64,000 bases of DNA from Adineta vaga (taxonomy: Eukaryota > Rotifera), in contig CP075493.1 in NCBI GenBank assembly GCA_021613535.1, forward strand, positions 1,116,001 to 1,180,000. The letters run 5' to 3'. The notes beneath the pieces are model-generated. The model ran no database searches. It was not told the origin of the DNA and saw only the letters and a list, made by a program, of their open reading frames with translations. Position numbers and translations under genes: made by a program. Shown here one piece after another: positions 31,706-43,704 of this stretch; within the stretch, counting starts at the first letter, position 1, and each line of letters begins with the position of its first letter.

Positions 31706-33499
31706 GATACGAAAACTCAATTCACAATCTGAAAACAAATCTACCAAATAATAAGATTCAGAAGACAATAAAACATTGGAATGGATATCTTTTCGCAACT
31801 TATCATTTTTAAAAGTACAAAAGACAGAGCACTAGTAGAATGAAATATTTCCTACACGGTTTATATTTGTGAATACAATAGAAATTAAAATCATGTTTTT
31901 CTTAATTGATAATTACATTTATAAATTCGTAATTTATTAGTTAGGGTTATCTCGTGGAAACAAAAGCGAAAAATAAATCGAAATCTTTGAAATAAAATTC
32001 TGCTATTTTCTGTTGTTAAAATATCGCTGAAAAACATGAATAAAATTTCTATAGATTTTTGTATGAATCTGTTAAGAAAAGTCGACAAAAAAAACAAGAT
32101 ACATGTGATAGATAATAGCACACAAATTTGACTGTATATCAAGGTAAACCAACAAGAATGTATAAATAAAAAACAGTTAATACTTAAAGAGAAAAAGAAA
32201 GAACGACATGTACAAGGATAATTTTCTAGATGTAAATGAAAATAAATCGATGAATGAAATCATCATTAATTGGATCAAATAAAGATATGATACTATTCAA
32301 AATTATATCGGAGTCAAGCAAAGAAAACAAGAGAAGCGAGTAATTACAATATCGTTTGAGAACGCAAGTAGGTAAATTATGAAGTTACAAAAATCTGTGC
32401 ATTATCCTCGATTCTTTCTATTTCAGATAAATTGCTCTTTGAATACATTGATGAAGACAAAGACAAAGACAAAACAAGTCAAACCATGACAATAGAAAGA
32501 GTACTGGCGAAAAATGTATTTAACGTCACAAATGATAGAGAAGACAAATAGAAATGTTCAGCTGGACAGTTATTAAAAAGAAATATGGAAATCAAATTAT
32601 TTTTGGCCAATTTAATTAATTTAAAATTAACAATCATCATCGAGAATAATCACGCGTATTAATGATTCATAAGAAAAATATTTCTTTTCATATGTTGAAT
32701 TTCGGTAGAATATGACGATACGTTTCGTGACAAGCATACGTGATTGCGAAAATAATAGAAATAGATAGGGGGAATGCAAACATGAGGTAGAGAATACAAC
32801 AATTAACAAACAGCGAAGGATTTCGAGTTGTTAAATAATTTATAAAGATGAAATATAGTGGCAACTTGTTGTTACAATACATTAGGTTCCTTTAGAAAAT
32901 TCTTTTCGTAAAACAGTTTCTTCGCTATTGTAACTCGATGCGAAGGTTTTGGAATACAAAAAATATCAATGAAACGTATTTTTTCGCTACAAAAAGACTT
33001 TGTTATTCTATTCATTGGAGTTTCGCGATAGATGGATAAAATAAGGAGAGAAAACTTCATCTTCAATCATGGATGATCGAGTGAGAAATTGATAGTTGCA
33101 AATAAATTTAGTAAAGAACTACATGTTAAAGATGGCTGCAACGAACAATATGTATTCGTAAACAAAAATGAAATGACTTCACTGCTGTCTATCCATATTA
33201 AAAATCAAATTGGTGTGTGATTTCGTGCACATAACAATCACGTTTTCAATGAGACAACGAAACGAAATTTCGTATGGAATTTTTATTTATTCCCTTTTCT
33301 GAAAGAAAGGGTTATACAGCGTTAAAATCATCGGCTTGAAATGCAAAAAGTTTGACTGTCCGGCCCATCCAGTCAGAATTCAGCAAACTGTCAAAACTGA
33401 TCTTGTGGGGTGGGTGAGGAGTAGCTAATCATTTACACACACACCCTCATCGGCTGTTTAGCATTCTTCGCTACGTTAAAGATATCATCATTCTTTTTA
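31706..33499. other. Long intergenic region upstream of the channel gene
   Basis: About 1.8 kb of AT-rich DNA without supported frames. The adenylation-domain frame stays open for a short distance upstream of its first good ATG (to about 31828, a possible acceptor), so a further 5' exon is possible. Around 33390-33450 there are short telomere-like words (GTGGGTGAGG, CACACACCCTC). Confidence 0.4.
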
Positions 33500-33889
33500 A
33501 TGAGAATGGGAAGTCTTTTACATTTGGTAGCAGTAAAATTTTTGACTAGTCCATTTACTTACTCTTTATTATTCATTGGTGGATTTGTTTATATCATCGG
33601 ACTGTTTATTTTATCTTCTAAATTCTTCTATGGAACAATTCGACGTCAAAATCTACTGTCTTTATTACAAATATCTACATTTCTTAATGGTTAAGGGTCG
33701 ATTTTGTTTGAATCGATATTTGATCTTCCTTTTTTACAGAGTATGGTGGGAACAATGTTTGTCTTCTGGTTGCCGACAAAATATGTTGAACGTGCCAATT
33801 GGAGAACAATATGGTCAACAGTTATAAGTCTACTAGGTTCGATTATATTCTTATACGGATTTGCCTATTTGTATAAAACTATTTTTTAA
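33500..33889 (+). CDS. Small multi-pass membrane protein (splicing unresolved)
   Basis: The first frame from ATG 33500 has a hydrophobic segment (TYSLLFIGGFVYIIGLFIL) and a basic loop. After a short gap a second frame (about 33741-33889) gives SMVGTMFVFWLP, a basic loop (TKYVERANWRTIW), a second TM (VISLLGSIIFLYGFAYLY) and a stop. The likely donor (AATG/GTTAAG at about 33692) and acceptor (TTTACAG at 33740) do not preserve phase, so either another junction or a frame disruption applies. Family unknown. Confidence 0.4.
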
Positions 33890-34067
33890 CTTTCTATTGT
33901 TAGCTAATAGTTTCATTCTCAAATAAATTTAAATTCGTTTTTTGCTTGTAATTCCAGAGCTATCTAAAGTGTAGTTAAAAAATAGATCCTTTATTCGTTA
34001 TAAATAAAACCAATGAAACACATCGTTATTATCATAAGAAGAATAGAAATCTGAAATTTTGGATCAA

Positions 34068-34954
34068 TTAATTGTGCCGCTCTCTAGCAGCAGACTGTAG
34101 TTTTTTTAATAAATCGGCTTGACGACGAGCTTGTTCTTGTCTGTTTAATTCATATTCATCCCAACCGACTACATCTTCTTCATCGAGTATAATTTGACCG
34201 GCTAATGAAGTTGACTTCCATCATAGACTATTCCAATTAATTCTGAATTAGGCTGATCGCTGCTAAATACTAACCATGCCAATTCATAGTCAGATTTGGG
34301 AATTGCTAAATGTAATTCAACTCGATTATTCGATTCATTACGAGTGTCAATAAATACTTTCTCTTGAGATTGATTAAATTCAGTAGGATTGGATTTCCAT
34401 TGTTCAATAATATTCATAGCTGAATCCGAGTCAATAATCATAATACGACCATGAAATGAACTTTCCCAAAAATAATCATCATCCGATTTACTTTTATTAA
34501 TCCCCAATAATTTATTAATTTTATATCTGAAGTCATAATCATGATGGCAGGACCAATCATATCGATTAATGTATACAATACTACGATCACTATGTGTTTG
34601 ATGAAGAGATGCACCAACAGTGGCACAACGTCGTAATATTTCGACTGGATTATGATGAATATTATATATAATATATCCTGATTTAAATGGTTCAGATTCC
34701 AAGTTCCATCGAGTTCGATATAATTTAGCTTGCCAATCACCTTTAGCAGCTCGACATCGATAATGATAAGCACGTTACACTATTGTCCCTCCTCCCAATG
34801 GTTCAGGTATAGACTGAGGAGTATCATATCGATTATGGCGACAATTGAAATAACCTTCACAGATACAATGTAATTGACCCCATAGTAATTCACCGCTAGA
34901 ACAATGGAATGATAAATGATTCGAATTAGAAGTTTGGTCTGTACAATTATTCAT
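34068..34954 (-). pseudogene. Broken gene of unknown family (nonsense plus frameshift)
   Basis: Starting at ATG 34954 (MNNCTDQTSNS...) the frame is cysteine-rich at first (LHCICEGYFNCRHNRYDT). It meets a TAA at 34775-34777 and then continues for ~190 codons in the same frame (AYHYRCRAAKGDWQAKLYRT ... YIIYNIHHNPVEILRRCATV). Near 34212 the frame must shift by one base to give SLAGQIILDEEDVVGWDEYE and a charged helical tail ending at 34068. Two independent lesions make it a likely pseudogene, though the protein is otherwise well preserved. No family recognised. Confidence 0.65.
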
Positions 34955-36969
34955 CTAAAAACAAAATACATTTCGTCAAAAATCATTTTGTATTAAGAGA
35001 AAGTTTCTTGCGATGTTATTTCAAAACACACATGTGATAACAAGAGAGAATATAGACAACGAAGGACAATAAACCATGTGGACGATCAGTAGAAGACAAA
35101 TAAAGAAAATGGAATGTATCAGTGTGTGAAATCGAAAGCCATAGGATAATCATCGATACGTTTGATCCATCGTATTATCATTATATTAAACATATTAGTA
35201 ATGAATAAAATCCAAATCGTTTCTTTCGCTCGCTTATAAAACTTTCGATCATTTAACATGATAACAAATGTAATCGGAAGAAAAAACATACATTTCTCTA
35301 TAAAGTTAGAGAAAGATTTTTAAGGAAGAACAGAGACGAAACGAAACGAGTTTGATTATATCTTCTTTGAGTACGTTCATTTACTTTTTTAAATATTTCG
35401 TGTAAATATAATGTTACATCATAAAAATTGAAAAAAATCCTTGTTCGCTCTACTGTAGGAAGAATGAAATAACAAAAGTAGTTTGTGTATTTGTTTTCGA
35501 GATCAAAAAATATTAATAGTAATCTTTTTCGATCAACTTCTGTTTAGTTTGGACGAAGTTTTGAGAAGATTTATGAGATCTTCATTTCTTTGTTGAAACA
35601 AATGATTTTCTTTTCATTTTAATCAGATAAATCGTGAAAACACAATTGTAAACTTCATTAAAAAAGTCAAACCGGTAAATGATCTTTGTTTTTGAATATA
35701 AAACAATGAAAAATAATTCCAAACAATACTATTAGACAAAAGCAGCAAGATGAAAGATCTACTATATAATCACATAGTATAATCTGACTTTGAAGACTGT
35801 ATGAATAAAAACGTATAACAATCATCATCCATTTCCGCTTTTTGATTGATTCACGATGATCAGATAGGAAGAACATCTCTGTATATTATTCACTCAGAGA
35901 TGCGCTAAATCTGTACAAAAAATGCGTCAATGAAAAGTTTACGATTTATTTCTATTCCTCATCGAGTCGATGATACAAGATTGATTTCACTTGAAAGAAC
36001 ACATTTTATTGTTGTTGCATTCCGATAAATGAGTTGAACAGTTTTTAAATTAAACGTCTTATTATTTTTCAAATATATACCAACAGATAGACAAGTTCGA
36101 GAGTCATAGATTTCAATTTTTCTTTTCAACGAAACAATGTAAGATTCATTAGCAACTTCTAAACAGATATAAGTAGATAAATGACAAATATCTCAAACTA
36201 ATTGATTCATCAGAATTTTCAAATAAGAATATGGTACGTTTCAGTCAAAGAGCTTGAGATATATATATATATATATATATGATATATTTGTACAGTTTTT
36301 TAGGGAACATACATGCCTATTTTGTTATTAGTTGTCATTGTCGAAAAATCATATTTCTGCTGTAATTGTTGTTTTCCATTACAGATGGATCTTTTTTTTG
36401 TATTGAAAAGGAAGAAAAGAATGAGTGATGGTCAGTCAAATTAAGGAATAAATAGTGGAATGATGACAGATGGCACTATGATTAACAATAGACATTTCCT
36501 CTTTTTGTTTTATTCCTATACTTAGTTGCTGATTTTCATACATTTTTCAAATATGAATGGGTTTCAATTGATTTGCTGATACAACTCTACTGATATCAGA
36601 GTATCCCTTATCAGAATTTATTCATACTACAAGAAAAATTTAATTTGTTTGGTGAACTAATTGACAATTCACTAAAAGTTCGAAATATTGACTCAACAAA
36701 AAAAGATTTCAATTAGCGTCACTTGAAATATATCCATTCTGCTTTATTCTCTATTTTCGTTTGATAATTTATTTTTTACTTGTGAACAATCAATATATGA
36801 TCTGTTTTTCCGATAGAAGAGATAATTTCATTGCATAAAATGAAAATTTATTATCACAGATTATTCTCATATAAAATTGGTCAATTCTATTCGGAAAAAA
36901 ATGGGACTAAAAACATCTAAAAGGTATTCTTATAAATGAGAAATTCTTGAAAAAATATCATCATTTATA
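34955..36969. other. Two-kilobase gene-poor interval
   Basis: AT-rich; includes an (AT)n microsatellite at about 36259-36281. A 69-residue minus-strand frame (35667-35876) looks like chance. No RNA or element recognised. Confidence 0.45.
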
Positions 36970-38005
36970 TCATTTTCTTTTATCCTTTTTGATACGTTTA
37001 TCTTTGGCTTTATATTCTTGAACATAAAAGTTTCGAAAGAGTAATAACATTATAATCATATAACCACCTAACATAAGTTGACCCCTAAAATCGACAATAA
37101 AAAAATTTATAAAAAAAGAAGAGAAATTCTTTCTTAATTTACCATAATGGATAATCACAACGATAAATAATTCCAGCAAATGTATGAGATAAAACAATGA
37201 TAAATTGCGTCTAAAAATTTCAAATCATTTTCCTTTATTAAATTTTTATTTGATTTTCTTACAAGTTGTAACATAGTTATATATCGTTTCCACCAAAGTT
37301 TATCACGTAATGATGGAATAACTGACAAACCATAATACGAGTACATAAAAACATGAATAATTGAGTTCATAAATGGACCCATCCAAGCTTGTCCACCCTT
37401 CAGAAACAAGAACAATTCGAATAAGTCAACGACAACAAATGCTACTTACAGGTACCCATGTTAAAACAATCCACCAAAGAGGAAACATAGTTGAATGATG
37501 AAAAACATGAAGAAACGTTATTTGATTAAAACGTTTTCGAACAACCATAAATATTGTATCCAAAAATTCGATTAATTTAGAAAAATAATAAAACCACAAT
37601 GCACTGGCAACTCTCATTTCATTCTCGTCTTCTGTCACAATCATTCTCTGACATATTAAATTATATCGGCTACGATATACACCCAAGAATATCTAAATCA
37701 AACATCTATCGGAGAACAAAAAAAGCAAGAAACTAATATCTTACTTCTTTGACCATGTACGCTGATAAAACAACAAGACCCATATTGTAAATGAAAAGTA
37801 TCATTGCGGGTATATGATATTCTTGTCGATGTTTCATATAGCGTGGACCAAAAAAAATGATGACAAGATAAATAAATGTTAAGAAAAGTGTTGGTATTGG
37901 ATCAGCCCATAATAAAAACCAATCTTTTGTTCGATAATCCGCTTGATCTAAAGCATATTTATAAAATGCGACATGTTCCTTGAGCCAATCATTTAACCAA
38001 GTCAT
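36970..38005 (-). CDS. ELOVL-type very-long-chain fatty acid elongase
   Basis: Five exons (38005-37745, 37692-37450, 37397-37263, 37210-37143, 37084-36970) join in frame into 273 residues, the usual ELOVL length. The catalytic HVFHH box is present in [16 protein letters not shown], preceded by [15 protein letters not shown] and followed by [15 protein letters not shown] and [13 protein letters not shown]. There are about seven hydrophobic helices, and the C-terminus is lysine-rich (RIKKDKRK), compatible with an ER retrieval signal. The enzyme catalyses the condensation step of fatty-acid elongation in the ER. The lineage within ELOVL1/4/7 versus 2/5 was not resolved. Confidence 0.92.
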
Positions 38006-38116
38006 TTTCTTAATTTATTTATCTAAAACTTAAAAACTTATTGAAATATTAAATAAAATACATTTCAAAACTCGAATATTAATATTAAAAAAAAATTGAA
38101 AGAACAAAGATGTATC

Positions 38117-39699
38117 TTAAGAAGCACAGAAATGAATATATTTAAGTATCGAATCAGGTAATGTAAATGAATGATCAGGTGATATTCCACTAAAAGAAAG
38201 AAATAAAATGAGAGAAAAAGAAGACAATATGAGAATGTCTTACCTTAATTCAAGATCATATTCATCCATATAGGTAACAATTTCATCATATAACATTAAA
38301 CAATTTGTTATTCGAGAATTAATTTGTAAATAACCTTGATCAATAAGATAAGATTGAACTTCTTCATTGAGAATATACTAAAGTGTTGAAGAAGAATAGA
38401 TAAATAAACAAACATAGATCTTTTTCCTTTCTTACTGTAAATAAATGAGAAAATTTCTTTTGAAATTGTTTTACTCGTTGTTGATGGGAAAATTGATTAC
38501 TATTAGCACATTTACCAGGAACAATATAACTAATCACAAATTTTGTTTCATTATTTAAACATAATGAACATAGATCACAGAAATTGTCTCGTTGTCTTCT
38601 AAAATGGATTTTTCATTATTTCTTTCTTACAAAAAAAAATAACAATTTCTTTTTTTCCAGAAGGAATTACTTAGAAATGCCATTGGTTGATAGAAGTGAA
38701 GAAGAAATATGTGGTTCATTGTTATTCGTTACTGTTGATGAACTAGATGAGTATGTTGCAAGAGTCTAAAACAAAATATATATGAGATATATTAACAAAG
38801 ACAAGCCCGCGTGGCCTAATGGATTAAGGCATCGGACTCCTACGTTTATTTTGAACAGAGCCATCCGAAGAGTCCGGGTTCGAGTCCCGGCGCGGGTGTC
38901 CAAACATTTTGTTCCGTTCTGTTCTCTTTCTCTATTTTTTTTCCTACTAATCACAGTAACCAATAACATTATTCAAAAAATGACGTCCGTAGTCAAACCT
39001 CGATCATGTACCTTCTAGTAAGAATTTCACAATAAAGCGATTTTCTTACCTGAGAAACGATTTCGCATAAACTTGTTCGAATCATTCCATCAGACGTATC
39101 AGAAACATTGATTCGATCGAAATAAGTCTAATTAACATTCGTTTTTTATGTATGTGTGTGTTTTTTTCGCTTGATTTTAAAATCAAATATTTACCATTTT
39201 ATATTTATCAAGTAAAACTTTAATTTCGTCTGTCAATGATTTTGAAATAATTAAACGAATGCAATCGATCCATTGTTGATCAGTTACAGTAACTTCTTGT
39301 CGTTGTCTAAAAAGAATCAAATTTCATTTCGTTTCTTGTGTTTGAAATATACTTCAATTGATTTGAATTGATTAAATTTTGAGATCTTCTCGATGGTGCA
39401 ATTAATAAAGATGACGATGAATTTTTTAACTGTTCAAGAATTTGAGGACGTTGAAAAATTGGAAGAACCTAGAAGAGATGAGAATATGGATAGAAAGAAA
39501 AAAAAGAGGAAATATCTCTTTAGATTACATATGGAATAGATTGATGAGAACAAGATGATGTTGAACAAGAATAATTATTCGTTGAAGGTTTTTGTTCAAA
39601 TGGAATTTGTTCATTTGGAATAGGTGGTAAATTTAAAGGTGGAGGAAATTTTTTTAATCGCACCATCGAGTTGGACTTGATCAATTTCTTATTACTCAT
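38117..39699 (-). CDS. Conserved-looking protein of unknown function, host of a nested tRNA
   Basis: ATG 39699. Exons read MSNKKLIKSNSMVRLKKFPP..., VLPIFQRPQILEQLKNSS..., VTVTDQQWIDCIRLIISKSL..., TYFDRINVSDTSDGMIRTSL..., a Ser-rich exon, FCDLCSLCLNNETKFVISYI..., YILNEEVQSYLIDQGYLQI... and SGISPDHSFTLPDSI before the stop at 38117. All junctions are GT-AG with consistent phase. The C-terminal half has a CxxCxxC cluster, possibly a zinc site, and otherwise helical sequence. The intron at 38766-39049 (284 nt, long for this locus) contains a tRNA gene on the plus strand. No family recognised. Confidence 0.6.
38805..38898 (+). tRNA. tRNA-Arg (anticodon CCT) with a 20-nt intron
   Basis: Full cloverleaf: acceptor GCCCGCG/CGCGGGT (one G-U at 1-72), D arm GCC...GGC, anticodon stem TCGGA/TCCGA, anticodon CCT at 38839-38841, T arm CCGGG-TTCGAGT-CCCGG. 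A canonical intron of 20 nt follows position 37 (38843-38862). The A box (TGGCCTAATGG) and B box (GGTTCGAGTCC) are intact, so it should be transcribed by Pol III. It lies inside an intron of the opposite-strand gene. Confidence 0.95.
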
Positions 39700-39998
39700 T
39701 TCCGTTGACTACGGTTAAAGAAAAAAGAAATAGAGAAAAAAAAGAGCGAACTATTTTATTCCATGACTCATCACGTTTATTGTATAGATGTCAGTAGAAA
39801 ATTTTCGAAAATATATTTGAATTAATATCAATAATTAAATTTCTATTCATTTATTCTGATTAATTTTTAGATTTTTGCAAAGATTTTCATTGTTTTGGAA
39901 ATTTCCAACCAATAGGATGTTCAGTGTGTAATCATTTATTGATCGACGAAAAGACAAAAATAAACGAAATTATCACTTTTTGGTACAACCTACCTTCA
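39700..39998. other. Divergent region between the unknown gene and the PssA-like gene
   Basis: The two genes diverge, so this is a candidate bidirectional promoter. The PssA frame is open upstream of its first ATG to about 39870, and a cysteine-containing 5' extension or exon is possible. Confidence 0.35.
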
Positions 39999-40582
39999 AT
40001 GGATAATTATCTAAAAAGTGCAGATCAATATGGACGAAAATTTCTTCAAAGTATTCCGAATAGATTAATATTAGCTAATTTATCATGCGGTCTTACATCT
40101 TTACTGATGGCAACAAGTGGCTACTATCGTCTTTCTTCTTTATTCATTCTTCTTGCCGGTACTTGCTGTTTTTTCGAAGATCGAGCACGTCGACATAATC
40201 GCATCAAATTAGATGTTAATATACAATTAGATTCTTTCGCTGACATGATTTCATTTGGTGTTGCACCAATTATACTTGCTCATTCAATAAAGCACTATTC
40301 ATTTTTAATGACCATTGCTTTTATAGGTTTTCCGTATGTTTTATTTTAAAATTTGAAAGTGAATTTAAATTTTTCTTTCTCCTGCTTTTTTTTAGTTTAG
40401 CTGGCGCATGGCGTACAGCAAAATTTCATAATCAACCAAAAAGTGACTATATTCTTGGTCTTCCATTATCAGTTTCTGGTATTGTTATTGCTCTACTTGC
40501 GTTCTTTTCATTAGTTTCACCTTTCGTTATGATCATTCTTTCATTACTAATGATATCTTCATTAGAAATTCCAAAACCGTGA
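39999..40582 (+). CDS. CDP-alcohol phosphatidyltransferase, bacterial PssA-like
   Basis: Two exons join at a ~60-nt intron (GGTTTTCC/GTATGT ... TTTTTTTAG/TTTAGCTGG, about 40336-40396). The protein has the order IPNRLILANLSCGLTSLL, then a segment rich in conserved Arg (FFEDRARRHN), then LDSFADMISFGVAPIIL. After the junction it reads LAGAWRTAKFHN...DYILGLPLSVSG. This is the layout of CDP-diacylglycerol-serine O-phosphatidyltransferase with its membrane helices. The AR, LDSFAD and FGVAP parts of the D-G-x2-A-R-x8-G-x3-D-x3-D motif are recognisable, but the leading DG and the middle Gly are replaced. Animals normally make phosphatidylserine by base exchange (PTDSS1/2), so a PssA-type enzyme is unusual. 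The start at 39999 is the first ATG. Confidence 0.7.
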
Positions 40583-40843
40583 ATAACCGCCCGTTTGTCT
40601 TTTTTTTTCAAAGGAAAATAAATCAAAAACTTGTTGATATATTTATATGTAATACGCACAATGTTTTTTTTTATTATTATCTAGAAGTGTAACTACGATG
40701 CGTAAAAAGAAAAACTAAAAATTAGTATAGATATAGATATGTACAAGAAAGAAAAAGCAGGAATAGATTAATCCATAAAGAAAAGAAAATATAACATATT
40801 TATACAATAAAAGTCTAATAATTTGTTCAAGTCTTTTTGTTTT

Positions 40844-41966
40844 TTATGCAAAACATAAACCGCGACGACAAGCTACGCAGAGTTCTTTTACATGTGGTGC
40901 ATGCATTTTTCCTTTTCGTTGCGTTGGGTCATGATGTCGAAGATAAGATTGTTTCATATTAGTTTCTGATGAATTACGAGTTTCTAAATCGACACAATTA
41001 AGCATATCAGGAAAATATGTTTCAAAAACACATTTAGCTAGATTCTTCATCACGCGGCATACTTCATCTAAACAAGAGAAAGAAAGTTTTCAAAAGAAAA
41101 ATATTGGAAATCAAATCTCTTACCGATATACCAAACAGCATCAGCATATGTACCACAGTATTGACAATCTTGTCCTAATATTTCAAGTTTAATAAAACCT
41201 GGATTTGGTCCATGAATTGTAAAGGAAATCCGTGATCGCATTGATGTCCAAGCATGTCGACAAAAAGGATTTGTACACTTAAATTGTGCTTTTGCATTGT
41301 CGACTTTAATAAAACGATGACATAGAAGATTTTCATAGAATCCTTCTGGAAGTTCACCTTCAGCAAAAAGGAAATATCGAGCACCATAATGTAAATTCAA
41401 TGGAATTGAAATAAGTCGAGCAAATTCGCCATGAAATGCTTCAGTTGTATCGTGACAGAAATCTTTTTTCGTATCATCTGGTATTGTCTTCGCAAGAATA
41501 ACTGAAAAAAAAGAAGAAAGAACAAATGTTTAGGATGATGAAATAGTCGTCTTTTTGCTTCGTCATCATGACTCAGCAAACAAATCTTGCTCAACTTACG
41601 ATCATTTTTTATATCTAAAACCTTTGATTTTTCTTCACTTTCATATTCCGAAAAGCCTTCATCAGCATTTGAACCAGTAGTTGGTTTGAATGTATTATCT
41701 TCTTGAACATCTATTGTTGGAAAATAGATTTGTTCCAACTGTTGTTCAATTTCTTCTGTTCCAGAATCATAATCGATGATAGTACTTTCACGTTTTCGAT
41801 AGACAACTTCGTTCGTATCGATCTTTTTTAATTCTAATGCTAATGGATGTTCACTGTCATCAGCAGATGAACTACGACGCACTTTGACTTTTTGGGTTTT
41901 TTCCAAATTGGAATTTGTTGCTGTTGAACTATGTTGTCGAGCCAATTGAGGTATAGATCCAGTCAT
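40844..41966 (-). CDS. 3CxxC zinc-finger (RTP/ZAR1-like) protein, copy 1
   Basis: Exons 41966-41600, 41501-41124, 41067-40844. The N-terminal ~120 residues are Ser/Glu-rich and probably disordered. The C-terminal ~230 residues hold the 3CxxC zinc-binding domain: FKCTNPFCRHAWTSMRSRIS, GQDCQYCGTYADAVWYIDE, and the terminal HVKELCVACRRGLCF. In vertebrates this domain occurs in receptor-transporting proteins and ZAR1-type mRNA regulators. A related gene follows at 42925 in the same orientation. Confidence 0.78.
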
Positions 41967-42924
41967 ATTTTGATTTGGTTTTCCTTTGTTTGAAAATAAA
42001 ATGTTTGTATGTGTGTATTTTGAAATCTAAGAAATGAGCAGAAAAATATTTGTGATACTGCTTTATATAGAACAGGGAGAAAATGATGAGTAATCTCATG
42101 GGAAGAAAAACGTTACACGAAGACGTTGCAATCGAAGAAAGAAAGAAGCGAGAGAGAAAGAAAAAGAGAAAAAACCTGATCCAAAGTTAACTCATCCACG
42201 TGAATTGATGGAAAGAACGATAAATTATCCACCAAATAGAATACTGATGAGCAATGGATAAAATTGTTAGGAAAGAAATTTAAAAGTCAATTGAAAATTT
42301 TCTAAGAGGAAGAATTATTGTTGCAGTGGAAACTAAAATGACGTATTTAATCCGATCTTGTTCTTCGTCATGATACTTTTTATTATAAAGAAAAATTCAT
42401 TAATTGCATTTTGGTGTTGTAATTTTCTCAATGACGTGTACGAATGATGCAATAACATTGCCGACTAGTCAAATACGTTTCTTCCTTTAATTTTCACTAA
42501 ATTATGAAATATCTGTATGTCTGTTAACGTTGTTTTTATATCTCGAGGAAGAAGAGAAAAGAATGCAAAATATCATAATTCGTTTTTCGTCCTTACTCAA
42601 TACTTAGTAAAATCTCGTGGAGTCATGCGATGAGTCATTCATGTCTACCAAGTTACTTGGAATATTCCAAGATAATGTAATGTTATTCGGCATTCTCGTG
42701 TAGGAAAAGTCGCTTTATTTTATTATATCAGAAATGATTACGACACAATAAAAACATATTGAAGATTTGCGGTTGAAGATTTTTTTTCTTCTTCGCTGAC
42801 GAATAACCTGAGACTACGCCACGTCAAAACAGCTGATAAATCTATCGATGACTCATTGGGAAAAACCATAATGTTTATTTCAATATGAAATACGTTGAAA
42901 CAAAACAAATTGACTAACTTGATA
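41967..42924. other. Intergenic between the tandem zinc-finger genes
   Basis: No supported frame (a minus-strand frame at 42738-42971 has no features). Expected promoter of copy 1 and 3' UTR of copy 2. Confidence 0.4.
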
Positions 42925-43704
42925 TTATGTTTTTCGTTTCCGCTGTAAATTCGATGCAAAACAAGATCCATTTTTACACGCTTGACATAAATTATATTGA
43001 TGAGAATTTTTCGTCACACTTAAACGTTGATTTTCATAATTATCTTCATCATCTGAAGATTGAAAGTTTGAATAAAAGTTTTCTTTTAATATTCGACAGA
43101 TATTTTTCATTACACGAGTTGCTTCATCTACATACCAACATGGTTCAATATCACGTAAACATTTTTGACATATTTGAGTAAATAAATATGCAAATAAAAT
43201 ATTATATTTATTCTCTTGTGGTAGTTCAGCTTGAAATACTGCTCGTCCTCGTGCTGTTGTCCATTCATACTGACATTGACGACAACAATATTTGATTTTA
43301 GCATTATGTACAATTTTTAAAATATGATCGGGATATCGAAATATCTGATAGGGTTGATTTGTACTTAAATTTACATTGAGAAAATACATTGGTGGAAGGA
43401 AATTATGGTCAACAAATCCTAATGACCATTGTTCACGAGGTCGTTGAATAAAATATCGATTGAGATGAATTTCCAGTTCAGCATGAAAAACATAATAAAA
43501 ATTTGGACAAAAAAGACTTTTATCTATTGAACGAATTTGACGAGCATCTTGGATACAATTTTCATATTCTAGAAAGAAAAAAAACATACATCAGTTAGAA
43601 ATCTCCTAATTGACTTTACAATTTGAAACATGAATTTTTCTTTTATCAATCGTTCTAAATGAAAATAACTTACCATCATCATTTGTTACCGATTCAAAAT
43701 TCAT
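42925..43704 (-). CDS. 3CxxC zinc-finger (RTP/ZAR1-like) protein, copy 2
   Basis: Exons 43704-43674 (MNFESVTNDD) and 43568-42925 join with phase 1. It shares the domain of copy 1: KYCCRQCQYEWTTARGRAVF, TQICQKCLRDIEPCWYVDE and C-terminal HQYNLCQACKNGSCFAS, with a basic tail. It lacks the long acidic N-terminus of copy 1. Sequence divergence from copy 1 is high outside the cysteines, so the tandem duplication is old. Confidence 0.78.

Noticed and set aside
33500-33694. Free-standing 64-residue protein
   Set aside because: The adjoining TM-rich frame at 33741-33889 suggests one split gene; listed as such with splicing unresolved.
36259-36281. (AT)n tract as an origin or regulatory element
   Set aside because: A simple microsatellite; nothing else supports a function.
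42927-43181. 84-residue plus-strand frame
   Set aside because: Antisense shadow of the 3CxxC copy 2 gene.
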